DNA of 64,000 bases, from the NCBI RefSeq assembly GCF_001618425.1, contig NZ_BDCU01000027.1, positions 124,001 through 188,000 of the forward strand, given 5' to 3'. This DNA is from Nocardia fusca NBRC 14340. GTDB taxonomy: Bacteria; Actinomycetota; Actinomycetes; Mycobacteriales; Mycobacteriaceae. This document shows, one piece after another, positions 36,588-45,482 of this stretch (position 1 is the stretch's first letter; each line of letters opens with the position of its first letter). The position numbers and the translations under genes were made by a program. The notes below the pieces were generated by a model. The model saw nothing but the letters and a program-made list of their open reading frames with translations, had not been told where the DNA came from and did no database searches.

Positions 36588-37247
36588 GTGAGGAAGGAAA
36601 GCGTTTCACAGGGTCCGGGGCCGATGGTTCCGGTGCCGCGGCGCACCGGCAGTTTCCGGTTCTGGCTGGCCGAACAGCGCTGGGAGTGGTCCGACGAGGT
36701 CGCGGCGCTGCACGGGTACGCCCCCGGCGAGGTGGAACCGACCACCGAGTTACTGCTGGGACACAAGCATCCCGAGGACCGCGGTGGGGTCGCCGACACG
36801 TTGGCGATGGTGGTGAGCACCGGTGCGCCGTTCAGTAGCCGCCACCGACTCATCGATACGGCCGGCCAGGTGCACCACGTACTGGTCGTCGGGGATCAGA
36901 TGCTCGACGACACCGGCGCGGTGACCGGTACCACCGGCTACTACATCGATATCACCGACACTCTCGGCGAAGAGCGCCAGGACGCCCTCGACGCCGCGAT
37001 ACCGGGGATGGTCGCGGCGCGGGAGCTGATCGAGCAGGCCAAGGGCGCGGTTATGGTGATCTACGGAATTTCGGCGGAACAGGCGTTCCGGGTGCTGATC
37101 TGGCGGTCCCAGGAGACCAACACCAAACTCCGCGATCTGGCCGCCAAACTGGTCGCCGCGGTGGGCGGGTTCGGCGGCGCCGAAACCGCCACCCGCACCC
37201 GCTTCGACCATCTCCTGCTCACCGTCCACGAATGGCCCGAGCTGTGA
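36588..37247 (+). CDS. PAS-ANTAR regulator (RNA-binding antiterminator type)
   Basis: 219 residues: PAS domain (about 22-125, FRFWLAEQRWEWSDEVAALHGYAPGEVEP) and C-terminal ANTAR domain (about 131-190, LIEQAKGAVMVIYGISAEQAFRVL). ANTAR domains bind dual-hexaloop RNA hairpins and prevent termination. Many actinobacterial PAS-ANTAR proteins are orphans, as here. GTG 36588 has AGGAG upstream. A strong terminator follows. Confidence 0.9.
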   Translation: MRKESVSQGPGPMVPVPRRTGSFRFWLAEQRWEWSDEVAALHGYAPGEVEPTTELLLGHKHPEDRGGVADTLAMVVSTGAPFSSRHRLIDTAGQVHHVLVVGDQMLDDTGAVTGTTGYYIDITDTLGEERQDALDAAIPGMVAARELIEQAKGAVMVIYGISAEQAFRVLIWRSQETNTKLRDLAAKLVAAVGGFGGAETATRTRFDHLLLTVHEWPEL

Positions 37248-37310
37248 CCGCAGCCGGAAATCACGCCGGGGTTCGGCGGCGGAACAGCATCTGATCGGCG
37301 TCCGGACGCG

Positions 37311-37341
37311 AAACGGCCCCCACCGGAGTGGGGGCCGTTTT
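37311..37341. terminator. Bidirectional terminator
   Basis: Perfect 13-bp stem (37311-37323 with 37328-37340), CGGA loop and TTTT on the plus strand, between convergent stop codons at 37247 and 37361. Confidence 0.85.
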
Positions 37342-37360
37342 CACTCGGTCGCGGTCGCTA

Positions 37361-38212
37361 CTAGTCGCTCTGGAAGTAGCTCAGCAGGCGCAGGATCTCC
37401 ACGTAGAGCCAGACCAGGGTGACCGTGAGGCCCAGGGCCACACCCCAGGCGGCCTTCGGCGGGGCCTGGGCGCGGATGAGCTGGTCGGCGGCGTCGAAGT
37501 CCAGCAGGAAGCTGAACGCCGCGATGGCGATGACGACCAGGCTGAAGATGATGGCGATGGGGCCGCCGTCACGCAGGCCGAAGCCGCCGTCGGTGAAGAA
37601 GCTCGCGATCAGGTTACCGACCACCAGGACCAGGATGCCGATCATGGCGCCGATCAGCATGCGGGTGAAGCGCGGGGTGACCCGGATGGCGCCGGTCTTG
37701 TAGACGACGAGCATGCCGGCGAACACGCCGAAGGTGCCCAGGATGGCCTGGCCGATCATGCCCGCGCCGCCCGCGCCACCGAAGCTGATATCGGTGAACA
37801 TGAACGAGAGGGCGCCGACGAAGACGCCTTCGGCGACCGCGTAGGAGAGCACCAGCGCCGGGTTGTCGGCCTTGTTGCCGAAGGTGGCGACCAGCACCAG
37901 AACCAGGCCGATGAGACCACCGCCGATGACGAACAGCGGCGCGAGGCCGCTGTTCGCGCTGGTCAGCAGGTAGGTGACCAGCGCGGACAGCGCGAGGACA
38001 CCCAGCGTGATACCGGTCTTGGTGACCACGTCGTCGATGGTCAGCGACCGGGTCGGCGCCTGCGGGTAGGGCTGCTGATACTGCTGCGGGTGCTGCTGGT
38101 TGCCGTACTGGTAGCCCAGCTGCCCCGCGCCGGCGGCAGTCGAGCCGAAGCCCGCGTAGCCGGTTTCCTGCCGCGGCAGATTCTTGAATACCGGATTGCT
38201 TGTGGCGCGCAC
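37361..38212 (-). CDS. Bax inhibitor-1/YccA family membrane protein
   Basis: 283 residues with an N-terminal soluble Gln/Tyr/Pro-rich stretch (30-65) and seven predicted helices, matching actinobacterial YccA-like (DUF4870/Bax inhibitor 1) proteins. FSFLLDFDAADQLIRAQAPPKAAWGVA is the conserved last third. The family includes Ca-leak channels; the role in bacteria is unclear. GTG 38212 (VRATSNPVFKNLP) has AAGGGA upstream. Confidence 0.92.
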   Translation of the reverse strand: MRATSNPVFKNLPRQETGYAGFGSTAAGAGQLGYQYGNQQHPQQYQQPYPQAPTRSLTIDDVVTKTGITLGVLALSALVTYLLTSANSGLAPLFVIGGGLIGLVLVLVATFGNKADNPALVLSYAVAEGVFVGALSFMFTDISFGGAGGAGMIGQAILGTFGVFAGMLVVYKTGAIRVTPRFTRMLIGAMIGILVLVVGNLIASFFTDGGFGLRDGGPIAIIFSLVVIAIAAFSFLLDFDAADQLIRAQAPPKAAWGVALGLTVTLVWLYVEILRLLSYFQSD

Positions 38213-38488
38213 CGCAAATCCCTTTCTCGGAGTTCGTTGGCCATACCGGAGCACGACCGTCGGCTCGAGCTGTTACTCGATATCCAACTGTCCATCCAAC
38301 GATCACGACCCCCGGTGGAGTTCCCGGGCGAGACGACAAGACAGACAAACCGGACCTTACCGCCGGTCGGGCCCGGATGGACCACGGACCGCGATACCGG
38401 CCGACGACCGGAGGCCGCGCGCGACCTCGCCGAATGCCGCTACCTGCGGTTCACGGAGTGTCCGATGCAATTACGCAAGGGTCTTGCC

Positions 38489-38494
38489 TATAAT
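38489..38494 (+). promoter_or_regulatory. Consensus -10 TATAAT upstream of a secreted protein gene
   Basis: Perfect TATAAT about 60 bp before ATG 38553; -35 at the right distance is weak (TGCAAT, 38466-38471). It lies in the 340-bp divergent gap between the Bax-inhibitor gene and the secreted protein gene; nothing else is evident there. Confidence 0.45.
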
Positions 38495-38552
38495 CCGGAG
38501 GCGCCCCGGCGGCGCACACCTTCCACTCGGCAGAACACGGAAACGAGATCAC

Positions 38553-39731
38553 ATGGCCACAAGGGCTCTCCTCCACCGGCGCGGCGCCAGGGCACTCGTA
38601 CTGAGCGTGGCCGCCGGCTGCGCCGCCGCGTTCCCCGCGCCGGCCACCCCCGTCACCGCGGCACCACCACCGGAGATCGCCTGCGGCTGGAGCCCGCGGA
38701 TCGGGGCGGATACGTTCAACGTCGCCTTCCCGGACACCTTCGCCAATTACTGGATGACCCTGATACCCGCCGCGCCCGGAACGAGCGTGACCCTGCATGG
38801 CGAATACCCGCACGCGCGGTACATGTCGTTCGTCTCGTATTCGGCCGGAACGGCCACCGGCGTCCTGACCGATACAGCGATCGCGCCGGACGCCGGCTCG
38901 GTGAATCCTTTCCCCGCCGGAGCCGACCGGCAGAGCGCGAACCGCTCCTACACGATCCGGGTGGTCGCCGGAGACCGGCCGGGGAACCCCGAACCCAATA
39001 CCCTCTACGCCCGCGCCACCGACGGCGTGATCCCGGTGATCTACCGGATATACCGGCCCGATGCCGGGCGCGATTCGATGGGCGGAACCGGACTACCGCG
39101 GACCACCGTGCACACCTCCGGCGGCGCTGCGGTCGAACTCGCCGACTGCGGGACGAACACCAGCGATTCCGACCCGCACGGCGTGTTCGTCGAGGGCCGC
39201 GCCCGGCTGGGCCGTGGGCGAGCCACACCACTGCCGCACGCGCCGCAATGGGCCGGACGCGAAGGCGGGAGACTGTTCCCCAATCCCGACAACAAGTACC
39301 TGGCCACCCTGGTCGATTCCGGCCGGACCGCGGTGATCCGCGGCCGCCTACCCGAAACTCCCGATACATTCTCCGGTGCGGCGCGGATGGCGCCCGCCCA
39401 ACTGCGGTACTGGTCGATGTGCAGCGGCGACGTCCCATCGACCAGCACGCTGGGCTGCCTGGTCGACGACGAGATCCAGGTCGACGAAAACGGCGAGTTC
39501 ACCATCGTGGTGTCCGCCCCGGAGCACCGGCCGGACCCCAGTTGCCACCTCGCCTGGCTACCCGCGAACTCCGGCGAGACCCTGCTGATCATGCGGAACA
39601 TGTTGCCCGCCGCGGACTTCACCGGTTCGGTTCAGAACGCCGATCCGGAAGACCCGGAACCGGGGCTGGGCCCCTACTATCCGACACTCACCTACGCGGC
39701 GGCTACCGGCGAGACGGCCGGGCTCTGCTGA
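38553..39731 (+). CDS. Secreted protein, unknown family, 392 aa
   Basis: Signal peptide in the first 35 residues (RRGARALVLSVAAGCAAAFP, then an Ala/Pro-rich cleavage region). The mature protein has DTFANYWMTLIPAAPGTSVTL, YRIYRPDAG, and cysteines that could pair (C692-type spacing not determined). It is beta-rich and resembles actinobacterial exported proteins of unknown function. ATG 38553 is weakly supported by GAGAT. Downstream of a consensus -10 box. Confidence 0.75.
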   Translation: MATRALLHRRGARALVLSVAAGCAAAFPAPATPVTAAPPPEIACGWSPRIGADTFNVAFPDTFANYWMTLIPAAPGTSVTLHGEYPHARYMSFVSYSAGTATGVLTDTAIAPDAGSVNPFPAGADRQSANRSYTIRVVAGDRPGNPEPNTLYARATDGVIPVIYRIYRPDAGRDSMGGTGLPRTTVHTSGGAAVELADCGTNTSDSDPHGVFVEGRARLGRGRATPLPHAPQWAGREGGRLFPNPDNKYLATLVDSGRTAVIRGRLPETPDTFSGAARMAPAQLRYWSMCSGDVPSTSTLGCLVDDEIQVDENGEFTIVVSAPEHRPDPSCHLAWLPANSGETLLIMRNMLPAADFTGSVQNADPEDPEPGLGPYYPTLTYAAATGETAGLC

Positions 39732-39797
39732 CCTCGCCCGCGCCGAGGCCACCGGTGGCGCGCTCGGTGAGCAACCGGCTCGGCGAGAATCGTCGCC

Positions 39798-40262
39798 ATG
39801 ACCGAGTCCACCGCCGCGGCATCATCGTCGGCCGTGCTGCTGTACCGGCTGACCCGCGCCACCAGCGTCCGGCTGGCCACCGCGTTCGCCGCCGCGGGTA
39901 TGCCCGACCTCCATCCACGGCACGCTCTGCAATTCTTCCCGCCGCTGCTCGCCGGCGGGCAGCGGGTTTCGGAGCTGGCGCCACAGATCGGGGTCACCCG
40001 GCAGGCCACCGCGCAGGTGGTGGGCACGCTGGAACGCGGCGGCTATCTCGTACGCGTCGCGGACCCCACCGACCGGCGGGCCAAACTGGTCTGCCTGACC
40101 GATCGCGGACGCGCGGCGTTCGGAGTGCTGCGCGACAGCATGATCACGGTGGAACAGGACTGGGCCCGGATCCTGGGCGCCGGGCGCGCGGACGAATTCC
40201 GGGAAATACTGGCATTGCTGCTCGAGGAATCCGGTAGCGGCGGCGGGCCACTGGCGGGCTGA
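39798..40262 (+). CDS. MarR family transcriptional regulator
   Basis: 154 residues. Winged helix-turn-helix: LAPQIGVTRQATAQVVGTLERGGYLVRVADPTDRRAKLVCLTDRGRAA covers the recognition helix and the wing with the conserved D-x-R. The target is unclear; it follows the secreted protein gene by 66 bp and is convergent with the kinase gene. Confidence 0.9.
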   Translation: MTESTAAASSSAVLLYRLTRATSVRLATAFAAAGMPDLHPRHALQFFPPLLAGGQRVSELAPQIGVTRQATAQVVGTLERGGYLVRVADPTDRRAKLVCLTDRGRAAFGVLRDSMITVEQDWARILGAGRADEFREILALLLEESGSGGGPLAG

Positions 40263-40276
40263 TCCGCGGCGGCGCG

Positions 40277-41401
40277 CTACATCACCATCACGAGGATCAC
40301 AATGATGATGAGCAGCCCGATCAGCAGCCCGATGGTGACGGCCAGGGTCGGACTGAGTTGCCGCGAAGCGGGCCGCGGGGTAGGCGCCGCGACCGCGGCG
40401 GGGCGCGGCGGCTGCGCCTGCGCGCGCCGGGGCAGGGGGCCGGAGCGGGGGCTGCGCAGGCCGGCGGCGGAGTTGCGGGCCGCCCAGGCGGGGATGGTGC
40501 CGTCCTCGGTCCGCACCGGGGCGCCGAGGATATTGCTCGCGGCGCCGGGACCGAAAGCGGCGGCGAGGATCTCGTCACGCGCCTCGGCCATGGTGGGGCG
40601 GCGCTGCGGGGCCGGCTCCATCATGTGCAGTAGCGCCCGGGTGAGCACGCCGCTGCGACTCGGCGGAATGATCTGCGCCATGGCGGCGCGTTCCACGATG
40701 GCGCCGGTGTCGTCGTCCATCCCGAACGGCGGCTGCCCCTCGATGGCGGTGTAGAGGGTGGCACCGAGGGAGAACACATCGCTGGCCGCGGTGGGCTGGG
40801 CACCGCGCGCGACCTCGGGCGGCAGATAGGCGGGCGTACCGGTGATCATTCCGTCCGGTTCGTCGGCGGCCTCGGCGATATTGCGGGAGATACCGAAGTC
40901 GCTCAGCTTCGCCATCCCGACCCCGGGACCGCGATCGGCGACGAGGATATTGCCCGGTTTGATATCGCGGTGCACGATCCCGACATGGTGCGCGGCGGCC
41001 AGCGCGTCGGCGACCTGGGCGCCGATCTGGGCCACCTCGATCACCGGGAGGGCGTTGACCAGGGCGAGCGCGCGGGCCACGCTGCGTGAGGGCAGATGCT
41101 CCATCACCAGCCAGGGCTCACCTGCCTCGATCACCACGTCGTAGACGGCGATGGCGTGCTCATGGGACAGCTTCGCCGCGACCCGGCCCTCGTGCACGAT
41201 CTGATCGCGGACCCGCCGGGCCTGGGCCTCGTCCATACCGGCGGTGGACAGCACCTGTTTGATGGCGACGTCGCGGTCCAGCAGCCGGTCACGGGCCTCC
41301 CATACGGCTCCCATACCGCCACCGCCGAGCTTGGACCGCAGGCGGTATCGGCCGGCCACCAGATAGTCGGGGCCGACGATGGGACGGGGGCGATCGATCA
41401 T
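40277..41401 (-). CDS. Serine/threonine protein kinase, membrane-anchored
   Basis: 374 residues. Kinase domain 15-285: glycine loop GGGGMGAVW (26-34), K48, catalytic HRDIKPGN with D146, DFG 168-170, and the GTPAYLPPEVARG activation segment. A Pro/Arg-rich linker leads to a C-terminal membrane helix (about 352-372) with almost no extracytoplasmic part, unlike PASTA-type PknB. ATG 41401 lies 7 nt after TAGTCT, a leaderless pattern. Confidence 0.93.
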   Translation of the reverse strand: MIDRPRPIVGPDYLVAGRYRLRSKLGGGGMGAVWEARDRLLDRDVAIKQVLSTAGMDEAQARRVRDQIVHEGRVAAKLSHEHAIAVYDVVIEAGEPWLVMEHLPSRSVARALALVNALPVIEVAQIGAQVADALAAAHHVGIVHRDIKPGNILVADRGPGVGMAKLSDFGISRNIAEAADEPDGMITGTPAYLPPEVARGAQPTAASDVFSLGATLYTAIEGQPPFGMDDDTGAIVERAAMAQIIPPSRSGVLTRALLHMMEPAPQRRPTMAEARDEILAAAFGPGAASNILGAPVRTEDGTIPAWAARNSAAGLRSPRSGPLPRRAQAQPPRPAAVAAPTPRPASRQLSPTLAVTIGLLIGLLIIIVILVMVM

Positions 41402-41408
41402 GGGTGTG

Positions 41409-41414
41409 AGACTA
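41409..41414 (-). promoter_or_regulatory. -10 box TAGTCT of the kinase gene
   Basis: TAGTCT on the minus strand, 7 nt before ATG 41401; leaderless spacing. Confidence 0.45.
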
Positions 41415-41538
41415 GCCGAATTCGGTGGTAGCTGGCCGGATTCGGAGCCGGGCCGCGCCACACGTGACTTCGTTCACCACAGTGGGTTCGCCGCGGTGCC
41501 GGAGGTACTTCCGGGGGCGGGTTTCAGCCGATAGTCTG

Positions 41539-41554
41539 TCGAATGTATGTTCGA
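41539..41554. promoter_or_regulatory. SOS box (LexA site)
   Basis: TCGAATGTATGTTCGA matches the actinobacterial LexA consensus TCGAAC-N4-GTTCGA with one deviation. It lies 84 bp before imuA', the position expected for damage-inducible control of the mutasome genes. Confidence 0.85.
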
Positions 41555-41637
41555 ACCAGGAGTTAGCTGGATCGGTGCCGGCCACTTCGGTGCGACCGGC
41601 CGTCCGTCCGGCGTCCGTCGCGGAAGTGGGTGAAAGT

Positions 41638-42429
41638 ATGACGGCACGGCCACCGAAGGCGAGCGGCGCCCAACTGCGGCAACTGGCCCGGTCGCGGCGC
41701 GCCCGGGCGGCGAGCGGCGGCTGCGTACCCGGCCCCCCGGCAACGCCACGCGGCGAGCACGGCCTGCCCGCACCGGTGGCGCCGGCGACGGGTCTGCGGC
41801 GGGAGATCCTGCCCGTCCCTCCGGCCCTGGCACCCCTGCTGCCCGAAGGCGGCCTGGTCAAGGGCAGCGTGGTGGCCTATACCGGCGCCGGATCGTTGCT
41901 GGCCGGATTACTCGCCGCCGTCACCGGACCGGGCGGGCACGCGGCCACCGTCGGGCTGCCCGGGCTCGGTCTGCTCGCCGCCGCGGAGATGGGTGCCCGG
42001 CTGGATCGGATCGCGGTGGTCGCCGACGCCGGCCGGGAACCGGCGGAGGTGGCGGCGGTGTTGCTCGACGGTATGGAACTGGTGGTGCTCGGCCTCGGCG
42101 GCGCCGCGGTCCCCCCGGTCCGCGCCCGGGTGCTCACCGCGAAAGCCCGCGGAAAGAACGCCACCCTGATCGTCACCGGCGGCTCCTGGCCGGCGCCGGA
42201 CCTGAACCTGGAAGCGAAGGTATCCGGCTACACCGGGCTCGGGACGGGCAGCGGGCGTATCCGTTCCATCAGCCTCGACGTCGAGGTCCGCGCCAAAGGC
42301 GGTGTACCGCACCGGGGCCGGTTGGCCGCCCGTCCACTCGGCGGCCGGGTGGAGTGGATCGCGCCGGCCGGCACGGAAGCCGGCGAGGGCCGCGCACCGG
42401 AACGGCAGGAGCGGTCGGTTGCCTCCTGA
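41638..42429 (+). CDS. imuA: ImuA' (RecA-like mutasome accessory protein)
   Basis: 263 residues, the counterpart of M. tuberculosis Rv3395c. A degenerate RecA-like core (GGLVKGSVVAYTGAGSLLAGLLAAVTG) without a good Walker A, then LDRIAVVADAGREPAEVAAVLLDGMELVVLG. It works with ImuB and DnaE2 in damage-induced translesion mutagenesis. Preceded by an SOS box and overlapped by imuB. ATG 41638 chosen by the usual start of the family; GGTGAAAG is upstream. Confidence 0.93.
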   Translation: MTARPPKASGAQLRQLARSRRARAASGGCVPGPPATPRGEHGLPAPVAPATGLRREILPVPPALAPLLPEGGLVKGSVVAYTGAGSLLAGLLAAVTGPGGHAATVGLPGLGLLAAAEMGARLDRIAVVADAGREPAEVAAVLLDGMELVVLGLGGAAVPPVRARVLTAKARGKNATLIVTGGSWPAPDLNLEAKVSGYTGLGTGSGRIRSISLDVEVRAKGGVPHRGRLAARPLGGRVEWIAPAGTEAGEGRAPERQERSVAS

Positions 42430-44008
42430 CCGGCCCGCACCGGGCGCCGCCCGCGGCGGTCCCCGGGTACTGGCGGTGTGGTGCCCGGACTGGCCGGCGG
42501 TCGCGGCGGCGGCGAGCGCGGGGTTGCCGCCGGAACAACCGGTGGCGGTACTCCACGCGAACCGGGTGGTCACCTGCTCGGCCGCCGCCCGTGAGGCGGG
42601 GGTGCGCCGCGGTATGCGCAAACGCGAAGCCCAGAGCCGCTGCCCGGAACTCGTAGTGGCGCAACAGGACCCGGACCGTGATGCCCGGCTGTTCGAACCG
42701 GTCGCCGCGACCGTGGACACCCTCGCCTCCGGCGTGGAAGTGCTGCGCCCCGGTCTGCTGGCCCTGTCCGCCCGCGGTGTCGTCCGCTACTTCGGTTCCG
42801 CCGAGGCCGCAACCCGTCGGGTGCTCACCGCGCTGGCCGGCGCCGGGGTGGAGGCGCGGGTGGGTATCGCCGACGAACTACCCACCGCGATCATCGCCGC
42901 CCGGCACGGGACCCTCGTGGCCCCGGGGGGCGACGCCCGGTTCCTGGCCCCGCTGCCGATCACGGAGCTGGCGGCCGAACCGGGCCCGGCGGCCGCGGAA
43001 CGGGCCGCGCTCATAGATCTGCTGCACCGGCTGGGCCTGCGCCGGATCGGGGATTTCGCCGAGCTGACACCGGCCCAGGTGACCTCCCGGTTCGGCACGG
43101 ACGCGATCCTCGCGCACCGCGCCGCCCGTGCCCTACCGGAACGGCCACCGGCGCCGCGCCGGCCCGCACCTGATCTGGAGGTCCGGCTCCCCTGCGATCC
43201 GCCCATCGACCGAGTCGACCGGGCCGCGTTCGCCGGCCGGCTACTGGCCACCCGTCTCACCGCGGCGCTGTCGGCCGCCGCGCTGGCCTGTACCCGGCTC
43301 GAGATCCGAGCCGAAACCGAAACAGGGGAAAAACTGTCCCGGGTCTGGCGCTGCGCCGAACCGCTGACCGCCGACGGCGTCGCCGACCGGGTGCGCTGGC
43401 AGCTGGACGGCTGGCTGACCCGTCCCCCGGACGGCCGCGCAGGCGGCCCGATCATCCTGCTGCACCTGGTGCCGGTGGAGGTGGTGCCGGCCGGCGCCCT
43501 GCAACTGGGCCTGTGGGGCGATACCGGATCGGGTGACGAACGCGCGCTGCGCGCCCTGGTCCGCGTCCAGGGCCTGCTCGGTGGAGACGCGGTGCAGGTG
43601 GGCGTGCTCAGTGGCGGACGCGGGCCGGCCGAACGGGTCACCATGGTCGCGTTCGGTGACGAACGCGCCCCGCGCACCGATCCGGCGCCACCCTGGCCGG
43701 GCCGGATCCCCGAACCCGCCCCCGCCGTGATCATGCTCGACCGTCCACCGGTCACCCTGGAATCCGCCGACGGCGCCCCGGTACGGATCACCGGGCGCGG
43801 CGGGTTCAGCGGACCCCCGGCACGGCTGCGCTGGGGACGATCCAGCTGGCGGCTCACCGCCTGGGCCGGCCCCTGGCTACTGGACGAACTGTGGTGGTCG
43901 CCCGGCACGGCGCCCAGTGCCCGCGCGCAGGTGGAACTACCCGGCCCGCACAGTCTGCTGCTGTTCGCCCAGAACGACCGGTGGTACGTGGAAGGGCTCT
44001 ACGAATGA
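42419..44008 (+). CDS. imuB: ImuB (Y-family polymerase-like mutasome hub)
   Basis: 529 residues from TTG 42419, close to mycobacterial ImuB (Rv3394c, 527 aa). It overlaps the imuA' stop by 11 bp, and AGGAG lies 7 nt upstream of the TTG. Y-family fold, but the N-terminal metal-binding Asp is absent (LAVWCPDWPAV replaces the usual acidic DxD segment), so it is not a polymerase. A beta-clamp motif QLGLWG is at 362-367. It bridges DnaE2, the clamp and ImuA' after DNA damage. Confidence 0.95.
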   Translation: MPPDRPAPGAARGGPRVLAVWCPDWPAVAAAASAGLPPEQPVAVLHANRVVTCSAAAREAGVRRGMRKREAQSRCPELVVAQQDPDRDARLFEPVAATVDTLASGVEVLRPGLLALSARGVVRYFGSAEAATRRVLTALAGAGVEARVGIADELPTAIIAARHGTLVAPGGDARFLAPLPITELAAEPGPAAAERAALIDLLHRLGLRRIGDFAELTPAQVTSRFGTDAILAHRAARALPERPPAPRRPAPDLEVRLPCDPPIDRVDRAAFAGRLLATRLTAALSAAALACTRLEIRAETETGEKLSRVWRCAEPLTADGVADRVRWQLDGWLTRPPDGRAGGPIILLHLVPVEVVPAGALQLGLWGDTGSGDERALRALVRVQGLLGGDAVQVGVLSGGRGPAERVTMVAFGDERAPRTDPAPPWPGRIPEPAPAVIMLDRPPVTLESADGAPVRITGRGGFSGPPARLRWGRSSWRLTAWAGPWLLDELWWSPGTAPSARAQVELPGPHSLLLFAQNDRWYVEGLYE

Positions 44009-44017
44009 ACGTCGCGC

Positions 44018-44548
44018 TCAGTACCCGTCGCAGGCGTCGAACGCCGCGTCCTTGTCCGCGTTGAACGCATCGATCTGGCCGTTCACCTCGTCGACCGAGG
44101 CATTGCGTTCCAGCAGGTCGGCCAGTGATTTCAGATTCTCACGGTAGGTGCGCATCGGAGTGGAGACATCGTTGGGCACATCGGGGTTCAGGTTCTGATC
44201 GATCTTGTTGGCGGTATCGCGCAACGCGGTGATCGCGGCCTGTTTCTTGGGCTCGAGATCGGGGGCCTTCGCGTCACTGGCGTCGATATAGGCGTTGAAC
44301 GCGTCGACCGCGGGATTGTTGTTGTCGCGCAGCGCCTCGCACACATCGGTGGCAGCGGCCGCCGCGGCGGCGGCTCGCGACGAGGAGGCCGCGGCCGACG
44401 ACGATTTGACCTCGGAGGTGTACAGCTGCAACTCGGACTGGTTCACCTGGGCGGTACCGGTCACGGTGTTCGAGCAGGCAGCGATGAAACCACCCGCGAT
44501 GAGCGCGGTCACAGCGGTGGCGAGACCGGCTCGTTCGAGTCGTCGCAT
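44018..44548 (-). CDS. Lipoprotein with coiled Ala/Ser-rich linker
   Basis: 176 residues. Signal peptide with lipobox IAAC, lipidated C25. An Ala/Ser-rich linker (48-67) leads to a helical domain with paired cysteines (DVCEALRDN and DACDGY). No family recognised. Start ATG 44548 follows GGGGAG. Nine bp from the end of imuB, convergent. Confidence 0.8.
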   Translation of the reverse strand: MRRLERAGLATAVTALIAGGFIAACSNTVTGTAQVNQSELQLYTSEVKSSSAAASSSRAAAAAAAATDVCEALRDNNNPAVDAFNAYIDASDAKAPDLEPKKQAAITALRDTANKIDQNLNPDVPNDVSTPMRTYRENLKSLADLLERNASVDEVNGQIDAFNADKDAAFDACDGY

Positions 44549-44704
44549 AGGTGTTGAACTCCCCTCGGATGCCCACGACCCCGTATTTCGCCCCGGCGCG
44601 CCGGACATCTGAGCCGCCGGTGCTGTCAACCGTACTGCGTCGGGTCGTATTTCGACCGCCCAGCCTCGTCATTGATCATCAACCGATACCGGGCGCACCA
44701 CACG

Positions 44705-45328
44705 CTACCCGTTGGCGATATCGATGACCAGGCGGTTCGGCATGGTGGCGGTGGATACCGTGAAGCCCGGCCGGTCGCCGGCAACCCCGACGAACGATTG
44801 CGTGACCCCCTCGAAAACCGTGGTCCGGTACACCCCGGCGATCCCGGGAACCGCCGGATCGGTGGCCGGGTCGGGATCGGAGTAGGGCGCCACCCGGCTG
44901 TCGAAGGGATAGGCCGACCCGGTGATCCGCACCTCGAGCACCGATTCGCCCGCCACCTCCAGTTCCCGGCCGCTGCCGTCCTGGACCGCCCGGCCGGTGT
45001 ACCACACACTCCAGCCCGGAGTGCCCTCCCCGCCGAGGTGGTATTCCACACGATCGAACCCGGCATGCCTGCTCAGCCGGATATCGGTCACGGTCAGCGC
45101 GGCCCCCGGCGAGGCCTCCGCCTGTTTGGGGACCGTATCGTCGGGCGCGGGCACGGGCTCACCCGGCAACGGCACGGGCGGCGGCGGCAAACCGGGAGTG
45201 TCCACTTCCGAACTCGGCACCGCCGGCACCGGCTCCGGAGAGCCAACCGGTGGTGTGGAGCCGGAGTGGGCACATCCCGCGAGAAAACCCAGCATTGCCA
45301 CCACTACCAGAACACGCCCGGTACGCAT
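44705..45328 (-). CDS. Lipoprotein with AMIN-like C-terminal domain
   Basis: 207 residues. Lipobox LAGC with C19, a Pro-rich linker (25-75), then a beta-rich domain (TVTDIRLSRHAGFDRVEYHL, then PNRLVIDIANG) that resembles AMIN-like domains of secreted actinobacterial proteins. It probably sits at the outer face of the cytoplasmic membrane and interacts with the wall. ATG 45328 lies 7 nt after a TAGCAT box (leaderless). Confidence 0.82.
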   Translation of the reverse strand: MRTGRVLVVVAMLGFLAGCAHSGSTPPVGSPEPVPAVPSSEVDTPGLPPPPVPLPGEPVPAPDDTVPKQAEASPGAALTVTDIRLSRHAGFDRVEYHLGGEGTPGWSVWYTGRAVQDGSGRELEVAGESVLEVRITGSAYPFDSRVAPYSDPDPATDPAVPGIAGVYRTTVFEGVTQSFVGVAGDRPGFTVSTATMPNRLVIDIANG

Positions 45329-45335
45329 GCGGCCG

Positions 45336-45341
45336 ATGCTA
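45336..45341 (-). promoter_or_regulatory. -10 box TAGCAT of the AMIN-like lipoprotein gene
   Basis: TAGCAT on the minus strand, 7 nt before ATG 45328; leaderless spacing. Confidence 0.4.
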
Positions 45342-45482
45342 ACCGGCGTAACCGCTGCCCTGCGGGAACACGCCCTCTCCCGGTGTGCCACCCGACCGGC
45401 CCGCGGGGTGCGCGCAGCGGGTCCACCGGCCATCCGACGGGGCGGCCGGCGGGCCGCGGCAACGATCTAGCACACTTGACCT

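Noticed and set aside
37328..40237. A 969-codon open frame on the plus strand across the Bax-inhibitor and secreted-protein genes
   Set aside because: It is antisense to the Bax-inhibitor gene and out of frame with the secreted-protein gene. Its composition (long Arg/Asp/Gln/Gly runs) is that of a shadow frame in high-GC DNA.
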